Positions 1-8,428 of a stretch of 36,335 nucleotides of DNA are shown one piece after another. The position numbers were made by a program, and so were the translations under genes. The notes under the pieces were generated by a model, which saw only the letters and a program-made list of their open reading frames with translations, did not search any database and was not told the origin of the DNA. This DNA comes from Rhodospirillales bacterium (GTDB taxonomy: Bacteria; Pseudomonadota; Alphaproteobacteria; UBA8366; JADFVY01), in contig CP070634.1 of assembly GCA_020356105.1 (NCBI GenBank), positions 5,778 to 42,112 on the forward strand. Reading direction: 5' to 3'. Every line of letters begins with the position of its first letter. Position 1 is the stretch's first letter.

Positions 1-458
1 AGGCGCTCGTCTCGGCGCGCCAGGCGGAAGGCAAGCGACTCGAAGCGGTGTTGCGCACGCGACTCGAGGAGCTGGGTGAACTGTGCCAGCAGGCCGAATC
101 GGCGGCGGCGGTGCGGGCGGAGGCGGTGCGTGAGCGCCTCAGACAGCAGATCGCGGAACTGCTCGACCTCAGCCCGGCGCTGCCCGAGGAGCGTCTCGCC
201 CAGGAGGCCGCGGTGCTCGCGGTCAAGGGTGACATCCGCGAGGAACTCGATCGGGTCAAGGCGCATATCGGGGCCGCGCGCGACCTGCTCGATACGGGCG
301 GGGCGATCGGCCGTCGTCTCGACTTCCTGTGCCAGGAGTTCAATCGCGAAGCCAACACGTTGTGTTCGAAGTCCGGTGACGTGGAGCTGACGCAGATTGG
401 CCTTCGCATGAAGGCGGCGATCGACCAGTTCCGCGAACAGGCTCTGAACATCGAATAG
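1..458 (+). CDS. yicC: YicC-family endoribonuclease, C-terminal part (cut by window edge)
   Basis: This is the 3' part of a gene that begins before the window; the reading frame is open from base 3 to the TAG at 456-458. The visible protein is a charged helical stretch followed by the highly conserved YicC/DUF1732 tail: a GDIREELDR segment, then GRRLDFLCQEFNREANTLCS and an acidic-basic helix to the end. E. coli YicC is known as an endoribonuclease linked to small-RNA turnover. The gene sits 26 bases upstream of gmk on the same strand, a pairing common in bacteria, so the two are probably co-transcribed. The family call is secure from the tail; the N-terminal domain cannot be judged. Confidence 0.93.
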   Translation, partial: ALVSARQAEGKRLEAVLRTRLEELGELCQQAESAAAVRAEAVRERLRQQIAELLDLSPALPEERLAQEAAVLAVKGDIREELDRVKAHIGAARDLLDTGGAIGRRLDFLCQEFNREANTLCSKSGDVELTQIGLRMKAAIDQFREQALNIE

Positions 459-484
459 GCGGCCGACATGCATCTGCGCGGACG

Positions 485-1129
485 ATGACCGGAGACGATC
501 CCTACGCGATCCGCAGGCGCGGCCTGATGCTGGTCCTGTCGTCGCCGTCAGGCGCCGGCAAGACGACAATCTCGCGCGAGATTCTGTCGCGCGATGCCAG
601 GCTCGAGATGTCGGTGTCGGCGACCACGCGACCCAAGCGGCCGGGCGAGGTCGAGGGGCGGGACTACTTCTTCGTCGGTGAGGAGGAGTTCCGGCTGCGG
701 ATCAATCGGCAAGAGCTGCTGGAGCATGCGACCGTTTTCGGCCATTTGTACGGCACCCCGCGACAGCCAGTGGAGGACGCGCTGGCAGCGGGGCGGGACG
801 TGCTGTTCGACATCGACTGGCAAGGCACACAGCAACTTCGCGAGGCGGCCCGCGCCGACCTCGTCTCGGTGTTCATCCTGCCGCCCTCGACGCAGGAGCT
901 GGAACGCCGGCTGAAGGCCCGCGCCCAGGACAGCGACGAGGTTGTGGCACAGCGCATGGCCAAGGCGGCCGACGAGATGAGCCATTGGCCCGAATACGAT
1001 TATATCGTGGTCAATCACAGGATCGCGGCCAGCGTGGCCGAGGTCGAAGCAATCCTGACCGCCGAGCGGCTACGCCGCGAGCGCCAGGTCGGCATCGGTG
1101 AATTCGTCCGCGGCCTGCGCGAGGGATAG
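485..1129 (+). CDS. gmk: Guanylate kinase
   Basis: Cytoplasmic enzyme that phosphorylates GMP (or dGMP) to GDP with ATP. The 214-residue length is normal for the family. The P-loop SSPSGAGKTT lies at residues 19-28, followed by the GMP-binding segment VSATTRPKRPGEVEGRDYFF around 43-62, and the DIDWQG motif near residue 110. The ATG at 485 follows the upstream YicC-family stop by 26 bases; no strong ribosome site is visible, so translation may depend partly on the upstream gene. A hairpin-forming palindrome follows 10 bases after the stop. In many alphaproteobacteria gmk lies near the lpt-surA-pdxA-rsmA operon, and here it faces that operon across a small channel gene. Confidence 0.97.
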   Translation: MTGDDPYAIRRRGLMLVLSSPSGAGKTTISREILSRDARLEMSVSATTRPKRPGEVEGRDYFFVGEEEFRLRINRQELLEHATVFGHLYGTPRQPVEDALAAGRDVLFDIDWQGTQQLREAARADLVSVFILPPSTQELERRLKARAQDSDEVVAQRMAKAADEMSHWPEYDYIVVNHRIAASVAEVEAILTAERLRRERQVGIGEFVRGLREG

Positions 1130-1451
1130 GGGGGATGCCGAAGGCGCGCCTTCGACGACGTGGACCGGGATGTTCCTCGGGTTTGAGGTAGGGGAAATTG
1201 CTGTACAGACGATGCAGTAGGCCTCGCCAGAGATGGACCCGCGGCCCACACCGCTCTTCGCCTCGGCGACTGCGACAGACAGCGCCGGCAAGATCGAGTG
1301 ATGACTGGCCGAAAAGAACCAGAACAAGCTCCCGGAAGGCCACGGTTTGCGACCCCCGAGGCTGTGTTCAATGCCGCCGGCTGTCGCGTGTATCCTGTAG
1401 CCCGACCCGTGCCGTCGCGGGCCGTCCGGAGATCTTCGCAGGGAGGACCGA
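1130..1451. other. Intergenic stretch gmk to channel gene, no gene seen
   Basis: These 322 bases hold the palindrome at 1139-1154. Near the right end they also hold the ribosome site GGGAGGA used by the channel gene. The open frames that cross it in both directions have no recognisable protein features and overlap real genes in other frames. I see no convincing promoter or RNA gene. Confidence 0.5.
1139..1154 (+). terminator. Perfect 16-bp palindrome after gmk, possible terminator hairpin
   Basis: CGAAGGCGCGCCTTCG is a perfect palindrome starting 10 bases after the gmk stop. It could fold as a 6-bp GC-rich stem with a 4-base loop. No T-run follows, so it is not a classical intrinsic terminator; it could stabilise the mRNA 3' end or act with Rho. 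Confidence 0.35.
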
Positions 1452-1910
1452 ATGATACTTTCGATACTGGTAGGCGCGGCGATGATAATCGCAACGACCT
1501 TGATCCATGCCGGTTTCATGATGGCCGGCCTCGGCGACCTGCGGGAACGGGTGCGCAAACGGCGATCCTCTGCGGCGAGCTGGCGCCCGGCCTTCGTTCT
1601 CTCCCTGTTTGTGCTGTGGATGTTTCTGGCCGCCGTGGTCGAGGTCTGGCTGTGGTCCGCGCTGTATCTGCTGCTCGGCGTGTTCGATGCGCTGGAGATC
1701 GCCGTCTACTTCTCGACCGTCACCTTCACGACACTCGGCTACGGCGATGTCGTGCTGACGCCGCCGTTTCGGCTGCTGTCCAGCTTCCAGGCAGTGAACG
1801 GCCTGATCCTGTTCGGCTGGACGACGGCCCTGGTGTTCGCCGTGGTGCAGTGGTTGTACAAGGACGATCGCGCCGTCGGCGAACATGCGATGCGGCCGCC
1901 GGGGCCTTGA
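1452..1910 (+). CDS. Small two-pore-helix type potassium channel family protein
   Basis: A 152-residue inner-membrane protein with the ion-channel-2 signature. Hydrophobic segments lie at about residues 1-27, 46-75 and 107-135. Before the last one comes a pore helix and the filter TTLGYGD at residues 93-99, which is the canonical K+ selectivity sequence. An N-terminal basic loop (RERVRKRR, 31-38) separates the first two segments. There is no RCK/TrkA-N or cyclic-nucleotide domain, so gating is not apparent. The start is well supported by GGGAGGA five bases upstream. The gene is convergent with rsmA, with only 10 bases between their stops. The fold call is strong; transport of K+ is inferred from the filter. 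Confidence 0.85.
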   Translation: MILSILVGAAMIIATTLIHAGFMMAGLGDLRERVRKRRSSAASWRPAFVLSLFVLWMFLAAVVEVWLWSALYLLLGVFDALEIAVYFSTVTFTTLGYGDVVLTPPFRLLSSFQAVNGLILFGWTTALVFAVVQWLYKDDRAVGEHAMRPPGP

Positions 1911-1920
1911 TCGTGAACGG

Positions 1921-2775
1921 CTAGTCGCGCTTTGCCCAGGCCCGAGCCAGGGCGGCGAACTGGGCGATGCTCACGGTCTCGGCCCGGGATGTCGGATCGA
2001 TGCCGGCGGCGGCCAGCAGTGTCTCCGTATTGCCGCCTAGCCCTGCGAGGGCGCGGCGCAGCATCTTGCGGCGCTGGCCGAAAGCGGCCGCGACCACCGT
2101 CTCGAGCTCTTTCAGATCGCAAGGATGCGGCGGCGCGGCAAAGGGTAACAGCTCAACCACCGCCGAGGTCACCTTCGGCCGCGGGGTGAAGGCGTCGGCC
2201 GGCACCTCGAACAGGCGGCGGGTGCGGCAGCGCCAATTGGCCAACACGGCGAGCCGCCCATAGGCCGGGGAGCCGGGGCCGGCGGTGATGCGGTCGGCCA
2301 CCTCCTTCTGGAACATCAGGGTCATCGACTGAGGCGGCTCGGCATGCTCCAGCCAGCCGACCAGCAGAGGCACCGACAGGTTGTAAGGCAGGTTGGCGAC
2401 GATGCGACGCGGCGGCGCGCCAAGCGATGCGGTATCGAGTTTTAGCGCATCGCCCTCGACCACCTGCAGACGGCCGCGCGCCGACTCGACGAGCGGTACC
2501 AGCGCGTCGATGCAGCGGCGGTCGCGCTCCACCGCGATGACGCGCGCCGCGCCTTCGATCAGCAGAGCCCGGGTCAGTCCGCCCGGACCGGGGCCGATCT
2601 CGATCACTGTGCCGGATGCTATGTCGCCGGCCGCCCGCGCGATCCGTCGGGTCAGGTTGAGATCGAGGAGGAAGTGCTGGCCCAGACCCTTGCGCGCCTG
2701 CAGACCGTGCCGACGAATCGTCTCGCGCAACGGCGGCAGCGCGGCGACGGACTCAGGAATCGAGATGCCGCTCAC
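1921..2775 (-). CDS. rsmA: 16S rRNA dimethyladenosine transferase
   Basis: SAM-dependent enzyme that dimethylates two adjacent adenines near the 3' end of 16S rRNA during 30S maturation (KsgA family). Key motifs are GQHFL at residues 32-36, the SAM loop EIGPGPG at 59-65 and the catalytic NLPYN at 128-132. The frame is open further upstream but runs through the end of pdxA. The GTG at 2775 gives a 284-residue protein of normal family length, starting 23 bases inside pdxA, which suggests translational coupling. It is the last gene of the lptF-lptG-lptD-surA-pdxA-rsmA operon. The exact start is inferred; the function is secure. Confidence 0.95.
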   Translation of the reverse strand: MSGISIPESVAALPPLRETIRRHGLQARKGLGQHFLLDLNLTRRIARAAGDIASGTVIEIGPGPGGLTRALLIEGAARVIAVERDRRCIDALVPLVESARGRLQVVEGDALKLDTASLGAPPRRIVANLPYNLSVPLLVGWLEHAEPPQSMTLMFQKEVADRITAGPGSPAYGRLAVLANWRCRTRRLFEVPADAFTPRPKVTSAVVELLPFAAPPHPCDLKELETVVAAAFGQRRKMLRRALAGLGGNTETLLAAAGIDPTSRAETVSIAQFAALARAWAKRD

Positions 2776-3784
2776 TTGACCGGCTCGCGGCCCGCCGCTC
2801 GGCGATAGCGCCGGCTTCGCGGACCGCGGCTGCGAAACTGCGCTCGTCAGCGACTCCCGTACCAGCAATCTCGAGGGCGGTGCCATGGTCGGGCGAGGTG
2901 CGGACGAACGGAAGGCCCAGCGTGATGTTGATGCCGGCGTGGAAATCGATGGTCTTGAGCGGGATCAGGGCCTGGTCGTGGTACATGCAGATCGCCGCAT
3001 CGTAAGTCGACCGCGCACGTTCGTGGAACAGCGTATCGGCGGGCGCCGGGCCCAGAACCAGCACGCCTTCGCGTTTCAGCGTGTCGATCGCGGGGGCGAT
3101 GATGTTGATCTCCTCACGGCCCATTGTCCCGTCTTCGCCGGCGTGCGGATTCACGGCGGCGACAGCGAGTTGCGGCTTCTTGATGCCGAAATCTTTGGTC
3201 AACGCCCGCGAAACGATCCGCCCAATCGACTCGATTTCCACCTGGTTCAGGGCCGCAATGGCATCCCGCAGCGCAAGATGAACCGTCACCGGCACTACTC
3301 GCAGGCCCGGGCAGGCGAGCATCATCACGGGCCTTGCTTCTTCACCGGCCAGTTCGGCCAGGAACTCGGTGTGTCCCGGATGTCGAAAACCGGCGTCGTA
3401 CAATACCCTCTTGTGGATCGGATTGGTGACCAACGCGGCGGCCTCACCCCGGCGAATCAGGTCGACACCCTCTTCCACCGCGGCGATCACCGTCTGCGCA
3501 TTGGCCGGATCGGGGCTTCCCGGCGTGATGCCGCCGGGCAACGGGCGCGGCAGCACGGGCAGCTGGTCGGAAAAGACGCTCATGGCGTCTTTCGGGGAAT
3601 CGATCTCGGCGATCTCGATCGGCCATTCGAGCGTTTGAGCGAGGCGCGCCAACCGCTTCGGATCATCGAGAAGGACGAAGGCGGGAAGCGACAATTCCTC
3701 GCGCCGCATCCATGCCTTAAGGCAAATCTCCGCCCCAATCCCGGCGGGCTCGCCCATCGTGACCGCGATTGGATCCGATATCAT
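2753..3784 (-). CDS. pdxA: 4-hydroxythreonine-4-phosphate dehydrogenase
   Basis: Oxidises 4-phosphohydroxy-L-threonine with NAD in the DXP-dependent route to pyridoxal 5'-phosphate. The N-terminal motif TMGEPAGIG (residues 9-17) is diagnostic. The three metal-binding histidines of the E. coli enzyme correspond by context to His169 (VTVHL), His214 (VNPHAGEDG) and His269 (MYHDQ). The ATG at 3784 overlaps the surA stop in an ATGA tetranucleotide, so translation is probably coupled; the longer open frame upstream is surA read out of frame. Length 343 residues is normal. Placement between surA and rsmA is the conserved proteobacterial order. Confidence 0.97.
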   Translation of the reverse strand: MISDPIAVTMGEPAGIGAEICLKAWMRREELSLPAFVLLDDPKRLARLAQTLEWPIEIAEIDSPKDAMSVFSDQLPVLPRPLPGGITPGSPDPANAQTVIAAVEEGVDLIRRGEAAALVTNPIHKRVLYDAGFRHPGHTEFLAELAGEEARPVMMLACPGLRVVPVTVHLALRDAIAALNQVEIESIGRIVSRALTKDFGIKKPQLAVAAVNPHAGEDGTMGREEINIIAPAIDTLKREGVLVLGPAPADTLFHERARSTYDAAICMYHDQALIPLKTIDFHAGINITLGLPFVRTSPDHGTALEIAGTGVADERSFAAAVREAGAIAERRAASRSSERHLDS

Positions 3785-5076
3785 ATCCTGACGTCCACGA
3801 AGGCGGCATGGCGCAAATCTCTCAGATACCGTCGGGCCAACAGGTCCAGCCTCTCGATCTGCAACCTGGCGGTGATCTGCTCGCGGCTCGGCAGCTCCGC
3901 CGGGGGCGCCTCGCGATCGCAGACCATGAACATCACGACGCCCTGACGCGTGCGCAAGGGAGCGCTGATCTGATTGATGCCCAGGCCCATAAGCGTGGCC
4001 TGCAGCGGCTCCGCCAGATCTGCGATGCGAATGCGGCCGACCTTGGCGACCTTGGCGTTTACGTCGCGAGCGACTTCCTCCAGCGCGGCGCAATCGGTGG
4101 CGCCGGACCGAAGACTGCTCGTGGCCATCTGAACCGCGCTCAGATCGGCCTGCGTCGGCTCGGGCGGCAAGGGCAGACCGATCTGGCGGAGATCGACCGT
4201 TATCTGGCTTGGATCCGCGCCACCTGCCAAGCGTCTGTCGCGCAGCAGGATCACGTGGTATCCAATCGCGGAGCGAATTGGCCCCGCCACCTGGCCCGGC
4301 TGCATGGTCGACACCGCCCGCGCGATTTCGTCGTCGAGCTGGTCCTCTGTCAACCAGCCGAGATCACCACCCGCCGCTGCCGTCGCGTTCTGCGAGAATG
4401 CACGGGCTAGGGCTTCAAAGCTGGCGCCGGCGCGAATCTGCTGCGTGATTCGGATTGCCGAATCTCGCACGCGGCCGTCGCCGGCCGATTCTTGGTTGGC
4501 GAGGAATATCTCGGAGACAAGAAGCTGCGGTTTGCCCTGATTTTCGGCGGCCCGGCGGAGAACCTCCTCGACTTCTTCACTGCCGATTTCGACCTGCGGG
4601 CGCAGCCGCCGTTCGACCAGCTTGGCCCAGGCGAGACTGGCGCGCACCTGGTTGACCAGCGTGGACTTGTCGAGATTCCGCTCGGCCAGAAACGCGTCGA
4701 GCCCGCCCGGCGGCAGATTGTTGCGCTGCTCTATGCCGCCCAGCGCCTCCTCGATCTCCTGGTCGCGAACGCTGACATTCTGCTCCTGCGCCGCCTGCCA
4801 CTGCACGGTCTCGTCGATCAGGGTATTGAGGATCTGCGGCATCAGCCTGTTGATGTTTTCCTCGGTCGGTGCGAGACCTGCCCCGAACAACACCAGACGC
4901 GTGCGGCTCATCAGATCCATCAGCGAGATGACCTCGTCATCGACAACGGCGGCAATGCGCGCCTCTTGCTGAGCCTGGGCCGGCCCGCACGCGCATGCGA
5001 AAACAACGGCCGCGACCAGGATGCCGCGCGCGCGTGTCCAGCTTGCCGATCGCGGCGAGTCTTGTTTTGCTGCCAA
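3781..5076 (-). CDS. surA: Periplasmic chaperone SurA, peptidyl-prolyl isomerase type
   Basis: Periplasmic chaperone that escorts unfolded outer-membrane proteins, including LptD, to the BAM complex. The proposed TTG start at 5076 gives 431 residues with a basic N-terminus, a hydrophobic core at about 18-33 and a likely cleavage after AQA near 35. A GGAG lies about 11 bases upstream. The frame stays open upstream into lptD but has no better start outside that gene. The SurA N-terminal chaperone domain covers about 40-175, followed by one parvulin (PPIC) domain at about 182-282 containing GGDLGW. A second, divergent segment follows to the end. Downstream of lptD by 29 bases and overlapping pdxA by 4. 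Confidence 0.93.
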   Translation of the reverse strand: MAAKQDSPRSASWTRARGILVAAVVFACACGPAQAQQEARIAAVVDDEVISLMDLMSRTRLVLFGAGLAPTEENINRLMPQILNTLIDETVQWQAAQEQNVSVRDQEIEEALGGIEQRNNLPPGGLDAFLAERNLDKSTLVNQVRASLAWAKLVERRLRPQVEIGSEEVEEVLRRAAENQGKPQLLVSEIFLANQESAGDGRVRDSAIRITQQIRAGASFEALARAFSQNATAAAGGDLGWLTEDQLDDEIARAVSTMQPGQVAGPIRSAIGYHVILLRDRRLAGGADPSQITVDLRQIGLPLPPEPTQADLSAVQMATSSLRSGATDCAALEEVARDVNAKVAKVGRIRIADLAEPLQATLMGLGINQISAPLRTRQGVVMFMVCDREAPPAELPSREQITARLQIERLDLLARRYLRDLRHAAFVDVRI

Positions 5077-5105
5077 CTCGCTAAACTCCAGCCGGCTGCC
5101 GCCAA

Positions 5106-7325
5106 TCAGTCCGTTTGTGTCTGCCGGGCTGACACATTTCCGAGGCTCTTGAACACCAGTTGAACCGAAAACGTCGTTGATGGTTCGATTTCGATGCTGC
5201 TTGTGAAATTTCGACGGTACCTCAAATCCAATCGGAAACACTCGTCTTCGTAAGTGATTAGCCCGATGTGTTCAAGGGGGCCGCCGGTTGGCGTCAGATC
5301 GCGGCGGGTCTCCAGCCCGAGCGACCACAAGTCGGTGATCTGCGACGAGAACGTCGCCAGAAGCTGCTCGCGGTCGGGGAACGCGCCGCCAGTGACCTCG
5401 CTGGCGATGAAGATATAGTCGCCCGAAAGCTGGAACGCGGGTGGGCCAATGATGAGCCCGAGTTCGTTGCGGAGCGGATCGAAATCCTGCTCGGAGAGTC
5501 GGAACCTGTACAGCAGATCAAGGTATTTGTTGGGGACGATTTCGACTCGCCCCACATAGTCGGACAGGCCTGCCCGCTCATCCGTCGTCAGATTTTCGTT
5601 GCTGTCGTTCGGTACGCGATAACTCTGTCCGAAGAAGGCCGTCAGGCGGCCGCCGTGTTCCCCGTAGAGCCCGGCGTTCAAGCCGTATACGGCACGTTGA
5701 CCAAGATCGGCCCGGTCGATGCCGGGTATCTGATCCTCGCTGAACAGGTTCGTGTCATCGAGTTCGAAGACTCCGGTGTCCTCTTCGAGAATCTCCTGCG
5801 GGTTGCCGTTGTTGGGAGCGATGACCACCGCGGCCAATGGCTCGACCAGTTGGCGCAGGCCCGTCGTTCCGCGCACGAATGGAAGCCGCCATTGCGCGGC
5901 GAGCCTCGGGACGACGCGGCCGGCGGTCACGTCGGTTTCCGGCTGGCCGTTGATGGTTCGCTCATCATAGTAGTATCCGTCCACTTCAACGGATGCCGAC
6001 AGCGTCGTAACCAGGCCGAAGTCGGAAACGAAGGGGACCGCGTAGCCCGCCTTGCCGGATATGCGCTGGCTGTCCGGCCCATCGTCCCTGATATGGTTTC
6101 TGATGTTGGCGTCGAATGTCCATCTGCCGCCCAGCCAGTCTGCTTCGCCGACGAAATTGTAGTCTGCGATCGGGGCCACGAGGGGATCCTCCTCCGGGTC
6201 GGGATCGCCCAGATCCTGAAACCCGAGGATATTGCCGGCGGTGTAGGTGCGGCCGTGGAATCCGTCGATGAACAGGGTGCTCGTCAGATAATTCGGCGGC
6301 TTCCCGAAGAAATCGTAGCGGCTCAGATAGGTCGGGTCCGAAGCCCGCTGATAATCGAATCCCCAGCGCCACTCGTCGTTGAGATCAAAGAGCCCTTTGG
6401 CGAAAATGTGGCCGCGGTCGGCGTCCTCGATGACCGGGTTGGCCGGATCGCCGGTCTCCCGGTCGGCCTTCGTCGCGCTGCCGGAAATCTCCAGGGCACC
6501 CTTGTTGAAGCGCTGCCGGTACTCGCCGGCCAGGATCGGCGGTTCACGCGACGTCACGATGGGCTCGATCGTGGCGTCGACGCTATCGCCGAAAACCAGA
6601 TACATCGGGAACCGGCCGAATGCCCCAAAGATGCTGCTCGATCCGAATTCCGGAGTCAGCAAACCGGAGCGCCGCTCGACCAGGGGATCCGGGTGAGTCA
6701 GATACGGTGTGTAAACCACCGGGATGCCGAACATCTCAAGCCACGCATTGGTGTATTTGATGTCCCGGCTCTCCTGATCGTGGACGATGGTGGAGGCCTT
6801 GAGCTGCCACAGCGGCGGTCGAGTCGGGTCTTCCTCGCAAACCTCGCATGGCGAAAACACCGCGCGCCTCATGATGGTCATGCGCCCATCGACGCGCTTC
6901 GCGCCGTTGGCGGCAAATCGGCTGTCGTCCGCGAGGAGGACCCGGATGTTCTCGATCACGCCGCTGCGCAGCTGATCGGACAGCTCGATGTAATCGGCGA
7001 ACATGACCTCGCCGGTCGGCTCCAGCAGCACGACATTGCCGGTTGCGGCGACGCTGTCGTTCCGCTGGTCGTAACGAACCGACTCAGCGAGCAGGATGCG
7101 CTCGCCATGGGCGATTTCGACATTGCCTCTGGCAATGACCGTCTCAAGGGCTTCATCGTAGGTGATCTCATCCGCCGCGATCACGGCCGGCGGTATTTCT
7201 TCGTCGTCGGGTGCTTCGGTCTCGGCGGGCTGGGCCGCTGCATGCCATCCGGACACCAGGAGGGCGAGCGCCAAAGGCAACACCCCGAGAAGCCAGCGGC
7301 ACGTGATGGCGGAGCTGCCCCGCAT
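5106..7325 (-). CDS. lptD: LPS-assembly outer-membrane protein LptD
   Basis: Outer-membrane beta-barrel that, with LptE, inserts LPS into the outer leaflet. The ATG at 7325 shares a base with the lptG stop (TGATG) and begins a signal peptide with a hydrophobic core at about 11-26 and cleavage near residue 31. An LptA/OstA-like periplasmic domain follows at about 48-160, then a long barrel region to residue 739. Mature cysteines are Cys160 and Cys163 (a CEVC pair) and Cys696 near the C-terminus (DECF). Known LptD proteins use disulfides between the periplasmic domain and the barrel, so one such link is possible here. No LptE gene is present in the window. Confidence 0.95.
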   Translation of the reverse strand: MRGSSAITCRWLLGVLPLALALLVSGWHAAAQPAETEAPDDEEIPPAVIAADEITYDEALETVIARGNVEIAHGERILLAESVRYDQRNDSVAATGNVVLLEPTGEVMFADYIELSDQLRSGVIENIRVLLADDSRFAANGAKRVDGRMTIMRRAVFSPCEVCEEDPTRPPLWQLKASTIVHDQESRDIKYTNAWLEMFGIPVVYTPYLTHPDPLVERRSGLLTPEFGSSSIFGAFGRFPMYLVFGDSVDATIEPIVTSREPPILAGEYRQRFNKGALEISGSATKADRETGDPANPVIEDADRGHIFAKGLFDLNDEWRWGFDYQRASDPTYLSRYDFFGKPPNYLTSTLFIDGFHGRTYTAGNILGFQDLGDPDPEEDPLVAPIADYNFVGEADWLGGRWTFDANIRNHIRDDGPDSQRISGKAGYAVPFVSDFGLVTTLSASVEVDGYYYDERTINGQPETDVTAGRVVPRLAAQWRLPFVRGTTGLRQLVEPLAAVVIAPNNGNPQEILEEDTGVFELDDTNLFSEDQIPGIDRADLGQRAVYGLNAGLYGEHGGRLTAFFGQSYRVPNDSNENLTTDERAGLSDYVGRVEIVPNKYLDLLYRFRLSEQDFDPLRNELGLIIGPPAFQLSGDYIFIASEVTGGAFPDREQLLATFSSQITDLWSLGLETRRDLTPTGGPLEHIGLITYEDECFRLDLRYRRNFTSSIEIEPSTTFSVQLVFKSLGNVSARQTQTD

Positions 7326-8419
7326 CACCCATCCTCGAGATGGAAGACCATGGCAAGTGCCAGCAGCGTCGCGATTGCCGCCGGACTCCAGGCGGACAGA
7401 ATTGCGGGAACGCTGCCCGACAGTCCCATCGCGTAGACGATATCCGTGGCGAAATACAGGAAGAAGCTGCATATGACGCCGGCACCGATTGTCCGCGTTG
7501 CGCTGCTTCGCGTCCCGATCCGCAAGGTGAATACGGCTGCGAACAGCACCATCGCCGCCATCAGCAACGGCATGGCGAGCAACGTGTGCCAATACAGCGA
7601 ATGGCGGTGGCCGGAAAAGCCCGCCGCGGTCAGCGTGTCGATAAATCCTGGGAGATCCCAGAACGACATCGTTTCGGGCGATGCAAAACTATTCTGGATG
7701 CGGTCAAGCGTCAGATCTGTTGCGATCCGGTACGCGCCGAACGTTTCACTGGTGCGGTCCGGCGCGGATACCACGGCGTCGCGGATCTCCCAATATCCGT
7801 TCTCCAGTCGGGCACTCTCGCCGTCGACCCGGCTGACAAATCGCTCGGGCTGTTCGAAATTGAAGAACGTGACGTTCAGCAACTCCGAGGCGTCGCTCGT
7901 TATGCGTCGCGCGTTGATCACCGTATGGGAGGCATCGTCGCCCTGGCGCAACCAGACACCGGTCGGGGAGATCGAAAGACTGCTGGTGGCGCGCTTCATA
8001 TATTGGGCATCCAGCTTCTCGAACCGAGCCAGCATCGCGGCCGCGAGGGGGTTCAGAATCGTCGCCTGAAGCCCGCCGACGAATATCCCCAGCACGACCG
8101 CCGGGAGAAGGAATTGCCATGCGGAAACGCCGGCGGCCCGCGCGACCACCAGTTCGTTGGAACGCGACAATCGCCAGAACGCCATCATCGAGGCAAAGAG
8201 CACGATGAACGGCAGCGTTTTCTGCAGCAGGAATGGCAGTTGAAGCATCGATAGCTGTACGACGACGCCCAGGGTCACGTCCGGTTTGCCGGCCGCCCGG
8301 CGCAACTGCTCGACCGAGTCGACAAGGAACACCATGCTGGCAATTCCAAGAAAGATCGCAACCAGCCACAGCAGCACCTGTCTTGCGACGTAGCCCGATA
8401 AGGTCATCGACAGACGCAT
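7325..8419 (-). CDS. lptG: LPS export ABC transporter permease LptG
   Basis: Inner-membrane permease of the LptB2FG transporter that extracts LPS from the inner membrane. The 364-residue protein has the YjgP/YjgQ layout: three N-terminal membrane helices (about 12-30, 55-80, 100-122), a periplasmic beta-jellyroll domain (about 130-270) and three C-terminal helices. The start ATG lies 9 bases after the lptF stop, and the stop overlaps lptD by one base. The order lptF then lptG then lptD supports G rather than F. The ATPase LptB is not in this window. Confidence 0.93.
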   Translation of the reverse strand: MRLSMTLSGYVARQVLLWLVAIFLGIASMVFLVDSVEQLRRAAGKPDVTLGVVVQLSMLQLPFLLQKTLPFIVLFASMMAFWRLSRSNELVVARAAGVSAWQFLLPAVVLGIFVGGLQATILNPLAAAMLARFEKLDAQYMKRATSSLSISPTGVWLRQGDDASHTVINARRITSDASELLNVTFFNFEQPERFVSRVDGESARLENGYWEIRDAVVSAPDRTSETFGAYRIATDLTLDRIQNSFASPETMSFWDLPGFIDTLTAAGFSGHRHSLYWHTLLAMPLLMAAMVLFAAVFTLRIGTRSSATRTIGAGVICSFFLYFATDIVYAMGLSGSVPAILSAWSPAAIATLLALAMVFHLEDG

Positions 8420-8428
8420 GGCGCGGCC

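Noticed and set aside
548..1018. Long minus-strand open frame opposite gmk
   Set aside because: It mirrors gmk codons in a GC-rich genome, has low-complexity composition and no family motif. gmk is certain.
1298..1924. Plus-strand frame of 208 codons overlapping the channel gene
   Set aside because: Out of frame with the channel gene, which has a strong ribosome site and a perfect selectivity filter; this frame has neither.
5268..7436. 722-codon plus-strand open frame opposite lptD
   Set aside because: Very long, but it lies wholly antisense to lptD, which has a signal peptide, domain motifs and operon context. Such shadow frames are common at this GC content.
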